64,000 nt of DNA from assembly GCF_016469035.1 (NCBI RefSeq), contig NZ_JAEHJZ010000021.1, positions 38,478 through 102,477 on the forward strand. Direction: 5' to 3'. A program made the position numbers and the translations under genes. The notes beneath the pieces are model-generated. The model saw only the letters and a list, made by a program, of their open reading frames with translations, ran no database searches and was not told the origin of the DNA. Positions 45,777 through 54,776 of this stretch are shown piece by piece. Every line of letters starts with the position of its first letter. Position 1 is the stretch's first letter. The DNA comes from Gelidibacter salicanalis. GTDB lineage: Bacteria; Bacteroidota; Bacteroidia; Flavobacteriales; Flavobacteriaceae.

Positions 45777-45784
45777 CAAATATA
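45777..45784 (-). promoter_or_regulatory. Minus-strand -7 box (cvpA)
   Basis: Minus strand reads TATATTTG, a full TAnnTTTG match, 18 nt before the cvpA start. Only 3 nt separate it from the plus-strand box at 45788-45795. Confidence 0.45.
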
Positions 45785-45787
45785 AGT

Positions 45788-45795
45788 TAACTTTG
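45788..45795 (+). promoter_or_regulatory. Plus-strand -7 box
   Basis: TAACTTTG, full TAnnTTTG match, 85 nt before the gene at 45880. Divergent with the cvpA box; the two could compete for RNA polymerase. Confidence 0.45.
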
Positions 45796-45879
45796 CGAGA
45801 AATTATTTTGGGAAGCCTCTCGAAGTTGATCACTGACGTGAAGGGCAATCCAGAAAAATTTTAATTCTAAACTAAAAAG

Positions 45880-46236
45880 ATGTCAAGAGACGAACAATTA
45901 AAACAGCGTTGGGAACTCGTGGTTCACAAATTATCTAAGCAGTTTGCTGAGGGAGACCCTTTAGATTTGGATGCCATCATATATTTAATTGGTGTTCAAG
46001 AACTGGGGCAACTCCATAAAAAATTCAAAAAAGACCATAAATTAGATTTGATGCATATTGCCATTTGTCGTTTGTTAGAACCGTACGGCTACTATGAATT
46101 TGACTATTATGATGAGGATAAATGGCCACACTATAAAGTAAAAGAACAGTTACCACCATTAAAAGCTGGAGAACAAAGTGTCTTAATGAAGGAGGCCATT
46201 GTTAATTATTTTGTTGAAGTAGACTATATACAATAG
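45880..46236 (+). CDS. Conserved Bacteroidota protein, function unknown
   Basis: 118 aa, soluble, no signal. Motifs: QLKQRWELVVHKLSKQFAEGD, DLDAIIYLIGVQELG, and YYEFDYYDEDKWPHY (unusually aromatic). I have no domain name for it. Divergent from cvpA and 136 bp ahead of pheS. Confidence 0.8.
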   Translation: MSRDEQLKQRWELVVHKLSKQFAEGDPLDLDAIIYLIGVQELGQLHKKFKKDHKLDLMHIAICRLLEPYGYYEFDYYDEDKWPHYKVKEQLPPLKAGEQSVLMKEAIVNYFVEVDYIQ

Positions 46237-46346
46237 TTTTGATTGACCGTTTTATCCAATGTTATAATGATCTGCTTCTTGAATAATAATCTCCAAAATA
46301 ATGAGGATTTCAACAATAATCCCTAAGCTTAAATCCAAAAAAACAG

Positions 46347-46354
46347 TAAATTTG
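46347..46354 (+). promoter_or_regulatory. Possible -7 box (pheS)
   Basis: TAAATTTG matches TAnnTTTG, 18 nt before the pheS ATG, implying a very short leader. Confidence 0.4.
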
Positions 46355-46372
46355 CCATTCATTTTTTGACCT

Positions 46373-47392
46373 ATGATAGACAAGATAAAAGAACGTATTG
46401 CTGAGGCTGAAGCATTTGACGCGCAAACTAAAGAAGAAATTGAAGCTTTCCGTATTAAGTATTTGGGAAAAAAGGGCCTATTGAATGTCTATTTTGCAGA
46501 ATTTAAAAACGTACCCAACGACCAAAAGAAAGCGTTCGGACAGATCATTAACAAGCTTAAAAACACTGCTGAAGAAAAGGTAAACACCTTAAAAGAGGAG
46601 TTGGACAGCAAGGCAGATGTGAAAGGCATTTATGGCGACCTGTCGCGTCCTGGAGAGCCTATTGCAATAGGGGCACGTCATCCTATTTCTCTTGTAAAGA
46701 ATCAAATTATCGATATCTTTTCCCGTATTGGGTTCAACGTCAGTGAAGGTCCAGAAATAGAAGACGATTGGCACAATTTTACGGCCTTGAACTTACCAGA
46801 ATACCATCCGGCACGCGATATGCAGGATACCTTTTTTATCCAAACAGATCCAGATATTCTTTTGCGTACACACACCAGTTCTGTGCAAGTGCGTTATATG
46901 GAAAACAATACACCACCCATAAGAACTATTTCTCCAGGGCGTGTATTTAGAAATGAAGCCATTTCCTCACGTTCACATTGCTTCTTCCACCAAGTGGAAG
47001 GTTTATATGTAGACAAAGACGTCAGTTTTGCCGATTTAAAGCAGACCCTTCAATATTTTACCACAGAAATGTTTGGGAAAAGCAAAATCCGTTTGCGGCC
47101 TTCTTACTTTCCATTTACAGAGCCAAGTGCGGAAGTAGATGTGTACTGGGGATTGGAAACCGAAATTGACCATCGTATTACCAAAGGTACAGGATGGCTG
47201 GAAATTATGGGCTGTGGCATGGTAGATCCACATGTGCTTGAAAACTGCGGTATTGACTCAAAAGTTTATTCAGGTTTTGCTTTCGGAATGGGCATTGATC
47301 GTATTGCGATGCTGTTACACCAAATTGGCGATATCCGATTATTGAGTGAAAATGACGTCCGATTTTTAGAGCAATTTAAATCTTCACTATAA
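46373..47392 (+). CDS. pheS: Phenylalanyl-tRNA synthetase alpha subunit
   Basis: Class II alpha subunit of PheRS (alpha2beta2), charges tRNA-Phe. 339 aa, standard length. Coiled-coil N-terminus (residues about 1-90), then catalytic core: motif 2 region SHCFFHQVEGLYVDKDVS and motif 3 GMGIDRIAMLLHQIGDIR. pheT is not adjacent in this window, as is common in Bacteroidota. Ends in a terminator at 47415-47442. Confidence 0.97.
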   Translation: MIDKIKERIAEAEAFDAQTKEEIEAFRIKYLGKKGLLNVYFAEFKNVPNDQKKAFGQIINKLKNTAEEKVNTLKEELDSKADVKGIYGDLSRPGEPIAIGARHPISLVKNQIIDIFSRIGFNVSEGPEIEDDWHNFTALNLPEYHPARDMQDTFFIQTDPDILLRTHTSSVQVRYMENNTPPIRTISPGRVFRNEAISSRSHCFFHQVEGLYVDKDVSFADLKQTLQYFTTEMFGKSKIRLRPSYFPFTEPSAEVDVYWGLETEIDHRITKGTGWLEIMGCGMVDPHVLENCGIDSKVYSGFAFGMGIDRIAMLLHQIGDIRLLSENDVRFLEQFKSSL

Positions 47393-47414
47393 ACAATTAG
47401 ATTTTAAATTTATA

Positions 47415-47442
47415 AACCGATGCTAATCCGTCGGTTTTTTTT
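47415..47442 (+). terminator. Rho-independent terminator
   Basis: AACCGA (47415-47420) / TCGGTT (47431-47436), 10-nt loop, followed by T-run. Ends pheS before the efflux operon. Confidence 0.7.
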
Positions 47443-47467
47443 ATTTAACATTTGTTTAACTTCGATT

Positions 47468-47487
47468 GGTTCGGATTGTTCCGAACC
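47468..47487. promoter_or_regulatory. Palindromic operator of efflux operon
   Basis: GGTTCGGA (47468-47475), 4-nt TTGT, TCCGAACC (47480-47487): a perfect 8-bp inverted repeat with 4-nt spacer. It starts next to a TTG triplet (47466-47468) and ends 5 nt before the TATCTTTG box, so a bound protein would overlap the promoter. Likely site for the GbsR/MarR-type regulator encoded next (start 47517). Confidence 0.72.
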
Positions 47488-47492
47488 TAACT

Positions 47493-47500
47493 TATCTTTG
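47493..47500 (+). promoter_or_regulatory. -7 promoter box (efflux operon)
   Basis: TATCTTTG matches TAnnTTTG exactly; TTG at 47466-47468 is 24 nt upstream, close to the 17-23 nt spacing reported for Flavobacterium. It lies 17 nt before the regulator's ATG. Confidence 0.6.
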
Positions 47501-47516
47501 CACAAAATTCATACAC

Positions 47517-48017
47517 ATGACTAATGAAATTCGTAGTGCAAAACAAGATTTAGTCGAAAGACTGGGTGTTTTTATGGAGCAAAAGGAACAATTGGCTCCT
47601 GTAGCTGCTCGTATTCTATCCTATATCGTGTTAACGGGAAAAATAGGGACCACATTTGAAGATTTAGTAACCGATTTATGTGCCAGTAAAAGCACCATTT
47701 CTACACATCTTAACCATTTAGCTGATTTAAAGAAGATTGTGTACTTCACTAAACCTGGAGATCGTAAAAAATATTACACCATCAATGAAGACACCATCGT
47801 ACTGAGTATTGATGAATTGATGCAATCTTGGATAGAACAGAGAGCATTACATCAAGAAATTAAAGTGTATAAGAATCGAATTAATAGTCAAACCCTTCAA
47901 GAAAATCCAAAGTTTGATCTTGATTTTCACGACAACTACATTCAATTCTTAGAAGAAGTCACCCAATCTGTATCCACATTAAGATCAAAAATAATAGCAA
48001 AAAACACTAAACTATAA
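47517..48017 (+). CDS. GbsR/MarR-like transcriptional regulator
   Basis: 166 aa from ATG at 47517; a frame reaching back to 47466 crosses the promoter. HTH: FEDLVTDLCASKSTISTHLNHL (about residues 50-70), then a beta wing KIVYFTKPGDRKKYYTI and a helical dimerisation tail. MarR/GbsR fold, likely autorepressing and controlling the pump genes 3 bp downstream. Confidence 0.87.
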   Translation: MTNEIRSAKQDLVERLGVFMEQKEQLAPVAARILSYIVLTGKIGTTFEDLVTDLCASKSTISTHLNHLADLKKIVYFTKPGDRKKYYTINEDTIVLSIDELMQSWIEQRALHQEIKVYKNRINSQTLQENPKFDLDFHDNYIQFLEEVTQSVSTLRSKIIAKNTKL

Positions 48018-48020
48018 TCA

Positions 48021-49145
48021 ATGAAAACAATCAAACTTCCATTAGTAATTTCTTTTAGTATAATCGCTCTCTTTTTGAGCTGCGCAGACAAAGAACAAGC
48101 ACCACAAGGGCCACAAGGGCCAATGCCTTTTCAAGTGACTGTCATTCCTCAAAAAACAGTAACAGGTTATACCACTTATCCAACAAGTATAGAAGGAGTC
48201 AATAACAGTGAAGTCCGTGCAAAAATTTCAGGTTACATTACAGATGTCTTAGTGGATGAGGGTCAAAAAGTAAGAAAAGGACAAACTCTTTTTAAACTGG
48301 AAACCCAATCACTTAATCAGGATGCGGCCGCCGCAAAAGCAAATGTTAACGCTGCGCAGGTAGAAGTTGACAAACTCAAGCCATTGGTAGAAAAAAACAT
48401 CATTAGTGACGTACAACTGGCCACTGCTCAGGCCAAATTGCAACAAGCCCAAAGTGCTTATAACAGTATTGGTGCCAATATTGACTATGGCAATATTAAG
48501 AGCCCTGTTGATGGTTACGTGGGTTCCATCAGACTACGTAAGGGGTCTTTAGTAAGCCCATCCAATCAAGAGCCACTCACCACAGTATCTGACATTAGTG
48601 ATGTGTATGCTTATTTTTCAATGAATGAGAGAGAGTATTTGGATTTCATTCAAAATGCAAAAGGCAATACGATTCAAGAAAAAATAAAGAATCTTCCAAA
48701 AGTAACTCTGATTTTAGCCAATGGTACCGAATACGAAAAAGAAGGAACTGTTGAGACCATCAATTCTCAAGTTAATGCCAATACAGGATCTATCTCTTTC
48801 CGCGCCGTTTTTAATAATGACGCCAGATTATTGACCAATGGAAATAGCGGAAAAATTAGAGTGCCTAAAACCTACACAGATGTTGTAGTTGTTCCTAAAG
48901 AATCTACTTATGAGCAACAAGGTAGTTACTATGTCTATAAATTGGCAGAGGACGATATGGCGGTTTCAACACGTATCAATGTCAAAGCCGATGTTAATAA
49001 TATGTATGTTATTTCTGACGGACTTAAAGAAGGTGATAAAATAGTCGCTAAAGGTGTGGCTAAATTGAGAGGAGATTCTAAGGTGAAGCCTATGGAAATT
49101 CCTTTTGATAGTGTAGCAAAACCTATCGAAAAATTATTCAGATAA
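48021..49145 (+). CDS. RND efflux periplasmic adaptor (AcrA/MexA type)
   Basis: 374 aa lipoprotein. Lipobox in LFLSCADKE (Cys21). The order is beta-barrel, lipoyl (GYITDVLVDEGQKVRKGQTL), alpha-hairpin (about 95-140), lipoyl second half (IKSPVDGYVGSI), beta-barrel and membrane-proximal domains, the membrane-fusion pattern. Bridges the inner-membrane pump and the outer-membrane channel. Gap to the regulator is 3 bp. Confidence 0.95.
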   Translation: MKTIKLPLVISFSIIALFLSCADKEQAPQGPQGPMPFQVTVIPQKTVTGYTTYPTSIEGVNNSEVRAKISGYITDVLVDEGQKVRKGQTLFKLETQSLNQDAAAAKANVNAAQVEVDKLKPLVEKNIISDVQLATAQAKLQQAQSAYNSIGANIDYGNIKSPVDGYVGSIRLRKGSLVSPSNQEPLTTVSDISDVYAYFSMNEREYLDFIQNAKGNTIQEKIKNLPKVTLILANGTEYEKEGTVETINSQVNANTGSISFRAVFNNDARLLTNGNSGKIRVPKTYTDVVVVPKESTYEQQGSYYVYKLAEDDMAVSTRINVKADVNNMYVISDGLKEGDKIVAKGVAKLRGDSKVKPMEIPFDSVAKPIEKLFR

Positions 49146-49164
49146 GAAATCAAGATAAGAACTT

Positions 49165-52100
49165 ATGATTAAAATATTTATAGAAAGACCAGTACTTTCG
49201 ACGGTCGTCTCCATTATTATCGTGATTTTGGGGGTCCTTGGTCTATCCTCGTTACCAATTACGCAATACCCTGATATTGCACCTCCAACTATTTCAGTAA
49301 ACGCCACATACCCGGGCGCCAATGCTGAAACTATTTTGGAAAGTGTCATTATCCCTATTGAAGAGCAAATCAATGGTGTTGAAGGCATGACGTACATTAA
49401 GTCTAGCGCTTCTAACACAGGAGTTGCATCAATTACTGTGTTTTTTGATCAGAATGTAGATCCGGATATTGCCGCAGTAAACGTTCAAAACCGTGTGGCA
49501 CGTGCCAATTCTCAATTGCCACAAGCAGTGTTGCAAACAGGTGTTACGACATCAAAACAACAAACAAGCGCTTTGATGTTTATGTCATTTTACAGTGATA
49601 ATCCTGATTATGACGACACTTACATTCAAAATTATCTAAAAATCAACGTCATTCCAGAATTACAACGGGTTAACGGTGTTGGAGATGTGAATGTCTTTGG
49701 CTCTAAGGATTACGCTATGCGTATTTGGTTACGCCCAGAAAAAATGGCTGCTTATGGCCTTATTCCAACAGATGTTACCGCTGCATTACGTGAGCAGAGT
49801 TTGGAAGCTTCCGCAGGATCTTTCGGTGAAAATGACGGTGAAGCATTTAGCTATGTTATTAAATATGGTGGTCGTTTCAAAACTGAAGCACAATATAGTA
49901 ACGTCATTATCAAAGCGCTTGGTAACGGACAGTTTTTAAAACTATCAGACGTTGCTGATATTGAATTAGGTGCTCAATCTTATGCCGGTGGTTCCATTAC
50001 TAATGGAAAACCCGCGGTTAACATGGGGATCTTTCAAACGAAAGGTTCTAACGCACGTGATATCATTATTGAGATTGAGAAAAAACTTGAGGATATTAAA
50101 GCTGATTTGCCAAAAGGAATCGAAGTTTTTATTCCCTACAATACCAACAGTTTCTTGAATGCCTCTATTGAAAAAGTAGTGACCACTTTAGCAGAAGCAT
50201 TTTTACTCGTCTTTTTAGTCGTATTTATATTCTTACAGGACTTTAGGTCGACCTTAATTCCTGCCATTGCCGTTCCGGTGTCTATTATTGGAACGTTTTT
50301 CTTTCTTAATCTATTTGGGTACTCTATTAACCTCTTAACACTTTTTGCCCTCGTTCTGGCCATTGGTATTGTGGTAGATGATGCCATTGTAGTAGTTGAG
50401 GCGGTGCATGCTAAGATTGATGAAGGCGAACATGATCCTAAAAAAGCGACCGTCGCCGCCATGCACGATATTACTGGTGCCATTATTTCAATTACCTTGG
50501 TGATGTCTGCCGTATTTATTCCTGTAACATTTATACAAGGCCCAACTGGGGTTTTCTATGAACAATTTGGAGTTACACTGATTGTGGCGATTATCATTTC
50601 TGCAATTAACGCCTTGACATTAAGTCCAGCTTTATGTGCGTTATTTTTAAAAGGCCATGATGACAAACAGAATAAAAAGAAGAAAGGTTTCTTAGGGCGG
50701 TTTTTTGATGGATTTAACAGAGGTTTTGATGCCACCGTTACAAAATACGGAAAGTCTGTTCATTTCTTATATCGAAACAAATGGATTACAGCAGCTATTT
50801 TAATTTTATCTGTTGGTGCCATTTGGTGGTCCTCTTCCGTAGTAAAAACAGGATTTGTACCAGATGAAGACAGAGGGATTGTATTCGTGAATGTTGAACT
50901 TCCTCCAGGATCTTCAATTGACAGAACCCATCAGGTCAATGCTGATCTATATGAAAAACTAATAAAAATTCCTGGTGTAAAGGGCGGATCTCTTATTGAA
51001 GGAAGTAGCTTTTTGGGAGGTGCCGGTAGTAACTTCGGATTGGGCTTTATCAGATTAGATGATTGGGGAGACCGTGGCGAAGATTCGCTTTCTGTAGCAC
51101 GTATCACCGGACAGATGTTTGGGGTGGCCGCTCAGATTCCGGAGGCCAACATTATTTTCTTCTCACCACCTAGTATTCCTGGGTTTGGTAACTCTGCCGG
51201 AGTAGAAGTCAATTTGTTGGACCGTTCAGGAGGCAGTTTTAATGATTTGGATAAAGTAACCCAAGAATTTGTGGGCAAACTGTCGCAGCGTCCGGAAATT
51301 CAATATGCGCAGTCATCGTTCAACACCAAATACCCGCAGTATGAGATAGAACTCAATGCAGAATTGGCAAAAGAATTAGGTGTCCCAATTAGTGATATCT
51401 TCTCAACCCTTCAAGGATATATCGGAAGTATCTTTGCTGCTGATTTCTCTAGATTTGGTAAACAGTACCGGGTGTATGTACAAGCGCTACCTGAAGATCG
51501 CGCTGAAGAAGCCGATTTGGGCAAACTTTATGTGCGCACCGCTACTGGAGAGATGACTCCAATTACAACATTTGTCAACTTGAAAAGAGTTTACGGACCG
51601 CAGTCTGTAACACGTTTTAACCTGTTTAACTCCGTAACTTTAAATGCGGCCATAGCACCCGGGTTTAGTTCTGGTGATGCCATTAAAGCGGTAGATGAAG
51701 TTGCGCAAACCTTGCCCGCCAATTATACCACAGCCTATTCTGGTCTGACCCGTGAGGAAGTGAACGCTGGTAACCAAACCACCACAATTTTCATCTTGTC
51801 ATTAGTGTTTGTTTATTTCTTATTGGCAGCGCAGTATGAAAGCTATTTAATTCCTTTCTCTGTACTCTTATCCTTGCCTCTAGGTGTATTTGGAGCATAC
51901 TTTGTAACACAGCTTACCGGTTTGCAAAACAATATTTATTTCCAGATTGCATTGATTATGTTGCTGGGACTCTTAGCCAAAAACGCCATTCTGATTGTAG
52001 AATTTGCGTTGCAGCGACGTCGAAATGGAGAATCACTGTTAGAAGCGGCCGTTAATGGTGCTGAAGCACGTTTACGTCCAATTTTAATGACCTCTTTCGC

Positions 52101-52317
52101 TTTTATTTTAGGGTTAACCCCGTTGGTATTTGCGAATGGTGTAGGCGCAGCAGGAAACAGATCTATTGGTACAGGTGCCGTAGGTGGCTTGCTGATAGGA
52201 ACTGTTCTTGGGGTGTTTGTCATTCCAATTTTGTTCATCTTTTTCCAATGGCTACAGGAAAAAATTTCTGGAGCTCCACAACAAACAGTAGCACTTAAAG
52301 ACGATTCAAACTTATGA
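49165..52317 (+). CDS. RND multidrug efflux transporter (AcrB/HAE1 family)
   Basis: 1050 aa, usual length. N-terminal membrane segment (LSTVVSIIIVILGVLGLSS), two large periplasmic loops, TM4 motif GIVVDDAIVVVEA with the paired aspartates needed for proton coupling, and FILGLTPLVFANGVGAAG in TM11-12. HAE1 family; substrates are probably hydrophobic drugs or bile-like compounds. Adjacent adaptor and outer-membrane factor complete the tripartite pump. Overlaps the next gene by 4 nt. Confidence 0.96.
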   Translation: MIKIFIERPVLSTVVSIIIVILGVLGLSSLPITQYPDIAPPTISVNATYPGANAETILESVIIPIEEQINGVEGMTYIKSSASNTGVASITVFFDQNVDPDIAAVNVQNRVARANSQLPQAVLQTGVTTSKQQTSALMFMSFYSDNPDYDDTYIQNYLKINVIPELQRVNGVGDVNVFGSKDYAMRIWLRPEKMAAYGLIPTDVTAALREQSLEASAGSFGENDGEAFSYVIKYGGRFKTEAQYSNVIIKALGNGQFLKLSDVADIELGAQSYAGGSITNGKPAVNMGIFQTKGSNARDIIIEIEKKLEDIKADLPKGIEVFIPYNTNSFLNASIEKVVTTLAEAFLLVFLVVFIFLQDFRSTLIPAIAVPVSIIGTFFFLNLFGYSINLLTLFALVLAIGIVVDDAIVVVEAVHAKIDEGEHDPKKATVAAMHDITGAIISITLVMSAVFIPVTFIQGPTGVFYEQFGVTLIVAIIISAINALTLSPALCALFLKGHDDKQNKKKKGFLGRFFDGFNRGFDATVTKYGKSVHFLYRNKWITAAILILSVGAIWWSSSVVKTGFVPDEDRGIVFVNVELPPGSSIDRTHQVNADLYEKLIKIPGVKGGSLIEGSSFLGGAGSNFGLGFIRLDDWGDRGEDSLSVARITGQMFGVAAQIPEANIIFFSPPSIPGFGNSAGVEVNLLDRSGGSFNDLDKVTQEFVGKLSQRPEIQYAQSSFNTKYPQYEIELNAELAKELGVPISDIFSTLQGYIGSIFAADFSRFGKQYRVYVQALPEDRAEEADLGKLYVRTATGEMTPITTFVNLKRVYGPQSVTRFNLFNSVTLNAAIAPGFSSGDAIKAVDEVAQTLPANYTTAYSGLTREEVNAGNQTTTIFILSLVFVYFLLAAQYESYLIPFSVLLSLPLGVFGAYFVTQLTGLQNNIYFQIALIMLLGLLAKNAILIVEFALQRRRNGESLLEAAVNGAEARLRPILMTSFAFILGLTPLVFANGVGAAGNRSIGTGAVGGLLIGTVLGVFVIPILFIFFQWLQEKISGAPQQTVALKDDSNL

Positions 52318-53732
52318 TAGCAATTTTAAAACTCCGCACATTTAAATATATGGTGACGCTGACGGTTTCAGCGTTTACCCTTCAAAGTTGTTTTGTAGCA
52401 AAAGACTATGAACGACCACACGTAGAAGAAACCCAGAATCTATATAGAACAGATGCCTTACCAACAGACAGCCTATCTATGGCCGATTTGTCTTGGAAAG
52501 AATTATTTTCGGATCCTTATTTAGTGCAATATATAGAAGAAGGGCTTCAAAATAATATTGACATCCGTGTTGCCATCCAACAGGTATTGGCTGCAGAAGC
52601 CTACGTAAAACAAGGTAAGGCGGCTTACCTTCCATCCATAAACGGAAACGCATCGGTTACGCACCAAGAATTGTCGAAGAATAGCCAATTTGGTTCGTTT
52701 CTATCTGACACTTCTACAGATCAGTTTGATTTGACAGCCAGCCTTTCATGGGAAGCCGACATTTGGGGAAAGATAAGAAGTAACAAGCGGGCGTTTGAAG
52801 CTGATTATTTAAGAACTGTAGCAGCACACCAAGCGGTAAAATCCCGATTGGTGGCTGATATTGCCGCAACGTATTATCAATTGGTGGCCTTAGATTCGCA
52901 ACTAGAAATAACCAAAAAGAGCGTGATTGTTAGAGATAGCAGTGTTTACATTATTCAATCCTTAAAAGAAGCGGGCAACGTGACTCAGGTAGCGGTAGAT
53001 CAAAATATTGCACAGTACAATAACGCTAGGGCCTTACAAGTTGATTTGGAAACTGCCATCTTTAGAACCGAAAACACCTTGAGTATTTTATTGGGACAAC
53101 AACCTCAAGAATACCAACGTAATATTTTAGATGCGCAAGTATTGCAATCTGATTTAAAATTGGGAGTTCCATCAAGCTTACTTAGCAACAGACCTGACGT
53201 TATTGCGGCAGAATACAATTTGGTTAGAGCTTTTGAACTGACCAACGTGGCCCGTAGTAACTTTTATCCATCCTTAACAATTTCAGCTACTGGAGGTCTT
53301 CAAAGTTTGGAGCTTGACCAATTGTTAAATACCAATTCATTATTCGCAAATATTGTTGGCGGATTGGCACAGCCTATTTTCAATCAGCGTAAAATAAGAA
53401 CTCAAAAAGAAGTGGCTGACGCACAACAAGAACAAGCATTATTAGAATTTAAAAGAGCATTGCTAATTGCGGGCAATGAAGTGTCTAACGCATTGTACAC
53501 CTACACCGCTGAAACACAAAAATTTGAATATAGAGCGCTTGAAGTTGAAGCCTTGAGAAATGCAGAAACTAATTCGTCAGAATTGTTGAAAAATGGTTAT
53601 GCTAATTATTTAGATTTATTGACCGCAAGACAAAGTGCTTTAAGTGCTGAATTGAATGTAATTGACAGCAAATTACAGCAACTATTATCTATTGTTGACT
53701 TGTATGAAGCCCTAGGTGGTGGTTGGAAATAA
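52314..53732 (+). CDS. RND outer-membrane factor, TolC/NodT family lipoprotein
   Basis: 472 aa. Lipobox FTLQSCF (Cys about 26), two repeats of the helical outer-membrane efflux domain (residues about 70-250 and 285-465); NRPDVIAAEYNLVRAF is the usual internal motif. Forms the trimeric outer-membrane channel of the AcrAB-type pump. ATG at 52314 overlaps the transporter stop. Confidence 0.94.
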   Translation: MIAILKLRTFKYMVTLTVSAFTLQSCFVAKDYERPHVEETQNLYRTDALPTDSLSMADLSWKELFSDPYLVQYIEEGLQNNIDIRVAIQQVLAAEAYVKQGKAAYLPSINGNASVTHQELSKNSQFGSFLSDTSTDQFDLTASLSWEADIWGKIRSNKRAFEADYLRTVAAHQAVKSRLVADIAATYYQLVALDSQLEITKKSVIVRDSSVYIIQSLKEAGNVTQVAVDQNIAQYNNARALQVDLETAIFRTENTLSILLGQQPQEYQRNILDAQVLQSDLKLGVPSSLLSNRPDVIAAEYNLVRAFELTNVARSNFYPSLTISATGGLQSLELDQLLNTNSLFANIVGGLAQPIFNQRKIRTQKEVADAQQEQALLEFKRALLIAGNEVSNALYTYTAETQKFEYRALEVEALRNAETNSSELLKNGYANYLDLLTARQSALSAELNVIDSKLQQLLSIVDLYEALGGGWK

Positions 53733-53743
53733 TTGAAATTGCA

Positions 53744-54343
53744 ATGACTAGAAAATCGGATCTTTTGGAATGCTCAATCCTAAACTTTACTCAATTTGGA
53801 AGTAAACGTTTTACTTTAGATGAATTGGCAAGATCTTTGGGCATTTCAAAAAAGACGATTTATAAATATTTTGACAACAAGGAAGATCTTGTTACGCAAA
53901 GTTTGTCTTATTTGCTGGATAAGTATCTTGCAGAAATTGATACCATTGTAAGTGATGCAAATGAAGATCCGATTGTAAAGATCATCTTAATCTACAAAAA
54001 AGGCTTTGAATATCTCAAGCATTTTAAGCCGTCATTTCTATTCGGCATTAAAAAATATTATCCGAAGGCAGATAAAGTATTCACTCATTTTTCAGAGCAA
54101 TTGGTGCATGGCACCATTCTTTCCTTATTGAAGAACGCTTTAGACAAAGGGTTACTTCAGAAACACGTTCAAATTAACCTGATCTGCGATCTTTACTTTA
54201 TGCGTATTGATAACATCGCTTTTAAAAATGATAATCTCTTTGATGTATATTCTAGTGATGCTATTCTACAACACTTAATTATATTTAATTTAAAAGGCGT
54301 TGTAATTGATGGTTATAAGAATCGGTTTTTTGTTTCAACTTAG
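53744..54343 (+). CDS. TetR-family transcriptional regulator
   Basis: 199 aa from ATG at 53744 (11 bp after the channel stop). N-terminal HTH: FTLDELARSLGISKKTIYKYFDNKEDLV (about residues 22-50), the TetR signature; ligand-binding helices follow. It is the last gene of the operon, so the pump carries a regulator at each end: a GbsR/MarR-type first and TetR last. Confidence 0.9.
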   Translation: MTRKSDLLECSILNFTQFGSKRFTLDELARSLGISKKTIYKYFDNKEDLVTQSLSYLLDKYLAEIDTIVSDANEDPIVKIILIYKKGFEYLKHFKPSFLFGIKKYYPKADKVFTHFSEQLVHGTILSLLKNALDKGLLQKHVQINLICDLYFMRIDNIAFKNDNLFDVYSSDAILQHLIIFNLKGVVIDGYKNRFFVST

Positions 54344-54378
54344 AATAATCAATCTCTTTTAGCTAATATTTAAAAGAA

Positions 54379-54403
54379 CTTGTTGGTAAAAAACACCAAC
54401 AAG
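54379..54403. repeat. TTGGTG hairpin 1
   Basis: CTTGTTGGT (54379-54387) / ACCAACAAG (54395-54403), 7-nt A-rich loop. Possible terminator of the efflux operon but without a following T-run on the plus strand. Confidence 0.55.
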
Positions 54404-54514
54404 GGCATAAAAATTCTTTGAATACGATTCTAAATTGATCACTTCCATATGTCGAAATGTATCTATAAGGCTTCCATTTTCTGCAATTACAAGCGTTGAT
54501 GGAACACTTTCGCC

Positions 54515-54539
54515 AATGTTGGTGTTTTTCACCAACATT
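54515..54539. repeat. TTGGTG hairpin 2
   Basis: AATGTTGGTG (54515-54524) / CACCAACATT (54530-54539), T5 loop, perfect. Confidence 0.6.
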
Positions 54540-54576
54540 CTTTACAAGACAGTATTTAAATCTGAAAAAAAAACAA

Positions 54577-54597
54577 TATTGGTTCAAAACACCAATA
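54577..54597. repeat. TTGGT hairpin 3
   Basis: TATTGGT (54577-54583) / ACCAATA (54591-54597), 7-nt loop. Confidence 0.5.
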
Positions 54598-54727
54598 ACT
54601 GCAGAAACATTCTGCAATTGCACTTAAAGAATGATTACTTTTTGATAAGGGCTACTATATCAATATCCAATTTTTCATAAATTTCAGTTTTAGAGCAAAC
54701 CTGAAACCAACTTTCTCCATAAAATAG

Positions 54728-54735
54728 TAACTTTG
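54728..54735 (+). promoter_or_regulatory. -7 promoter box
   Basis: TAACTTTG, full TAnnTTTG match, 42 nt ahead of the gene at 54777. No clear upstream TTG element. Confidence 0.45.
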
Positions 54736-54776
54736 CTGTCTAATTAAAGAGAGCCCCATTTCCATGGGGAATACAT

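Larger units (their letters stand above)
54363..54542 (-). pseudogene. Truncated or decayed minus-strand coding remnant
   Basis: In one minus frame an ATG at about 54540 opens 59 codons with normal composition: NTNIGESVPSTLVIAENGSLIDTF, then MEVINLESYSKNFYALVG and VLLNIS before TAA. Upstream, coding-like bits continue in other frames (ENILVSAVIGVL-like; TEIYEKLDIDIVALIKK then stop at about 54650). Family not recognised. It may be a short intact gene or the tail of a broken one. Confidence 0.3.
54344..54776. other. 433-bp spacer with decayed minus-strand ORF and three TTGGTG hairpins
   Basis: See 54363-54560 and hairpins at 54379-54403, 54515-54539 and 54577-54597. The right end carries the TAACTTTG promoter box of the next gene. 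The plus-strand 81-codon frame (54435-54680) and the minus-strand 86-codon frame (54363-54623) are not accepted as intact genes. Confidence 0.6.

Noticed and set aside
54435-54680. 81-codon plus-strand ORF
   Set aside because: Composition not protein-like and it crosses two hairpins; the minus strand has the better coding signal.
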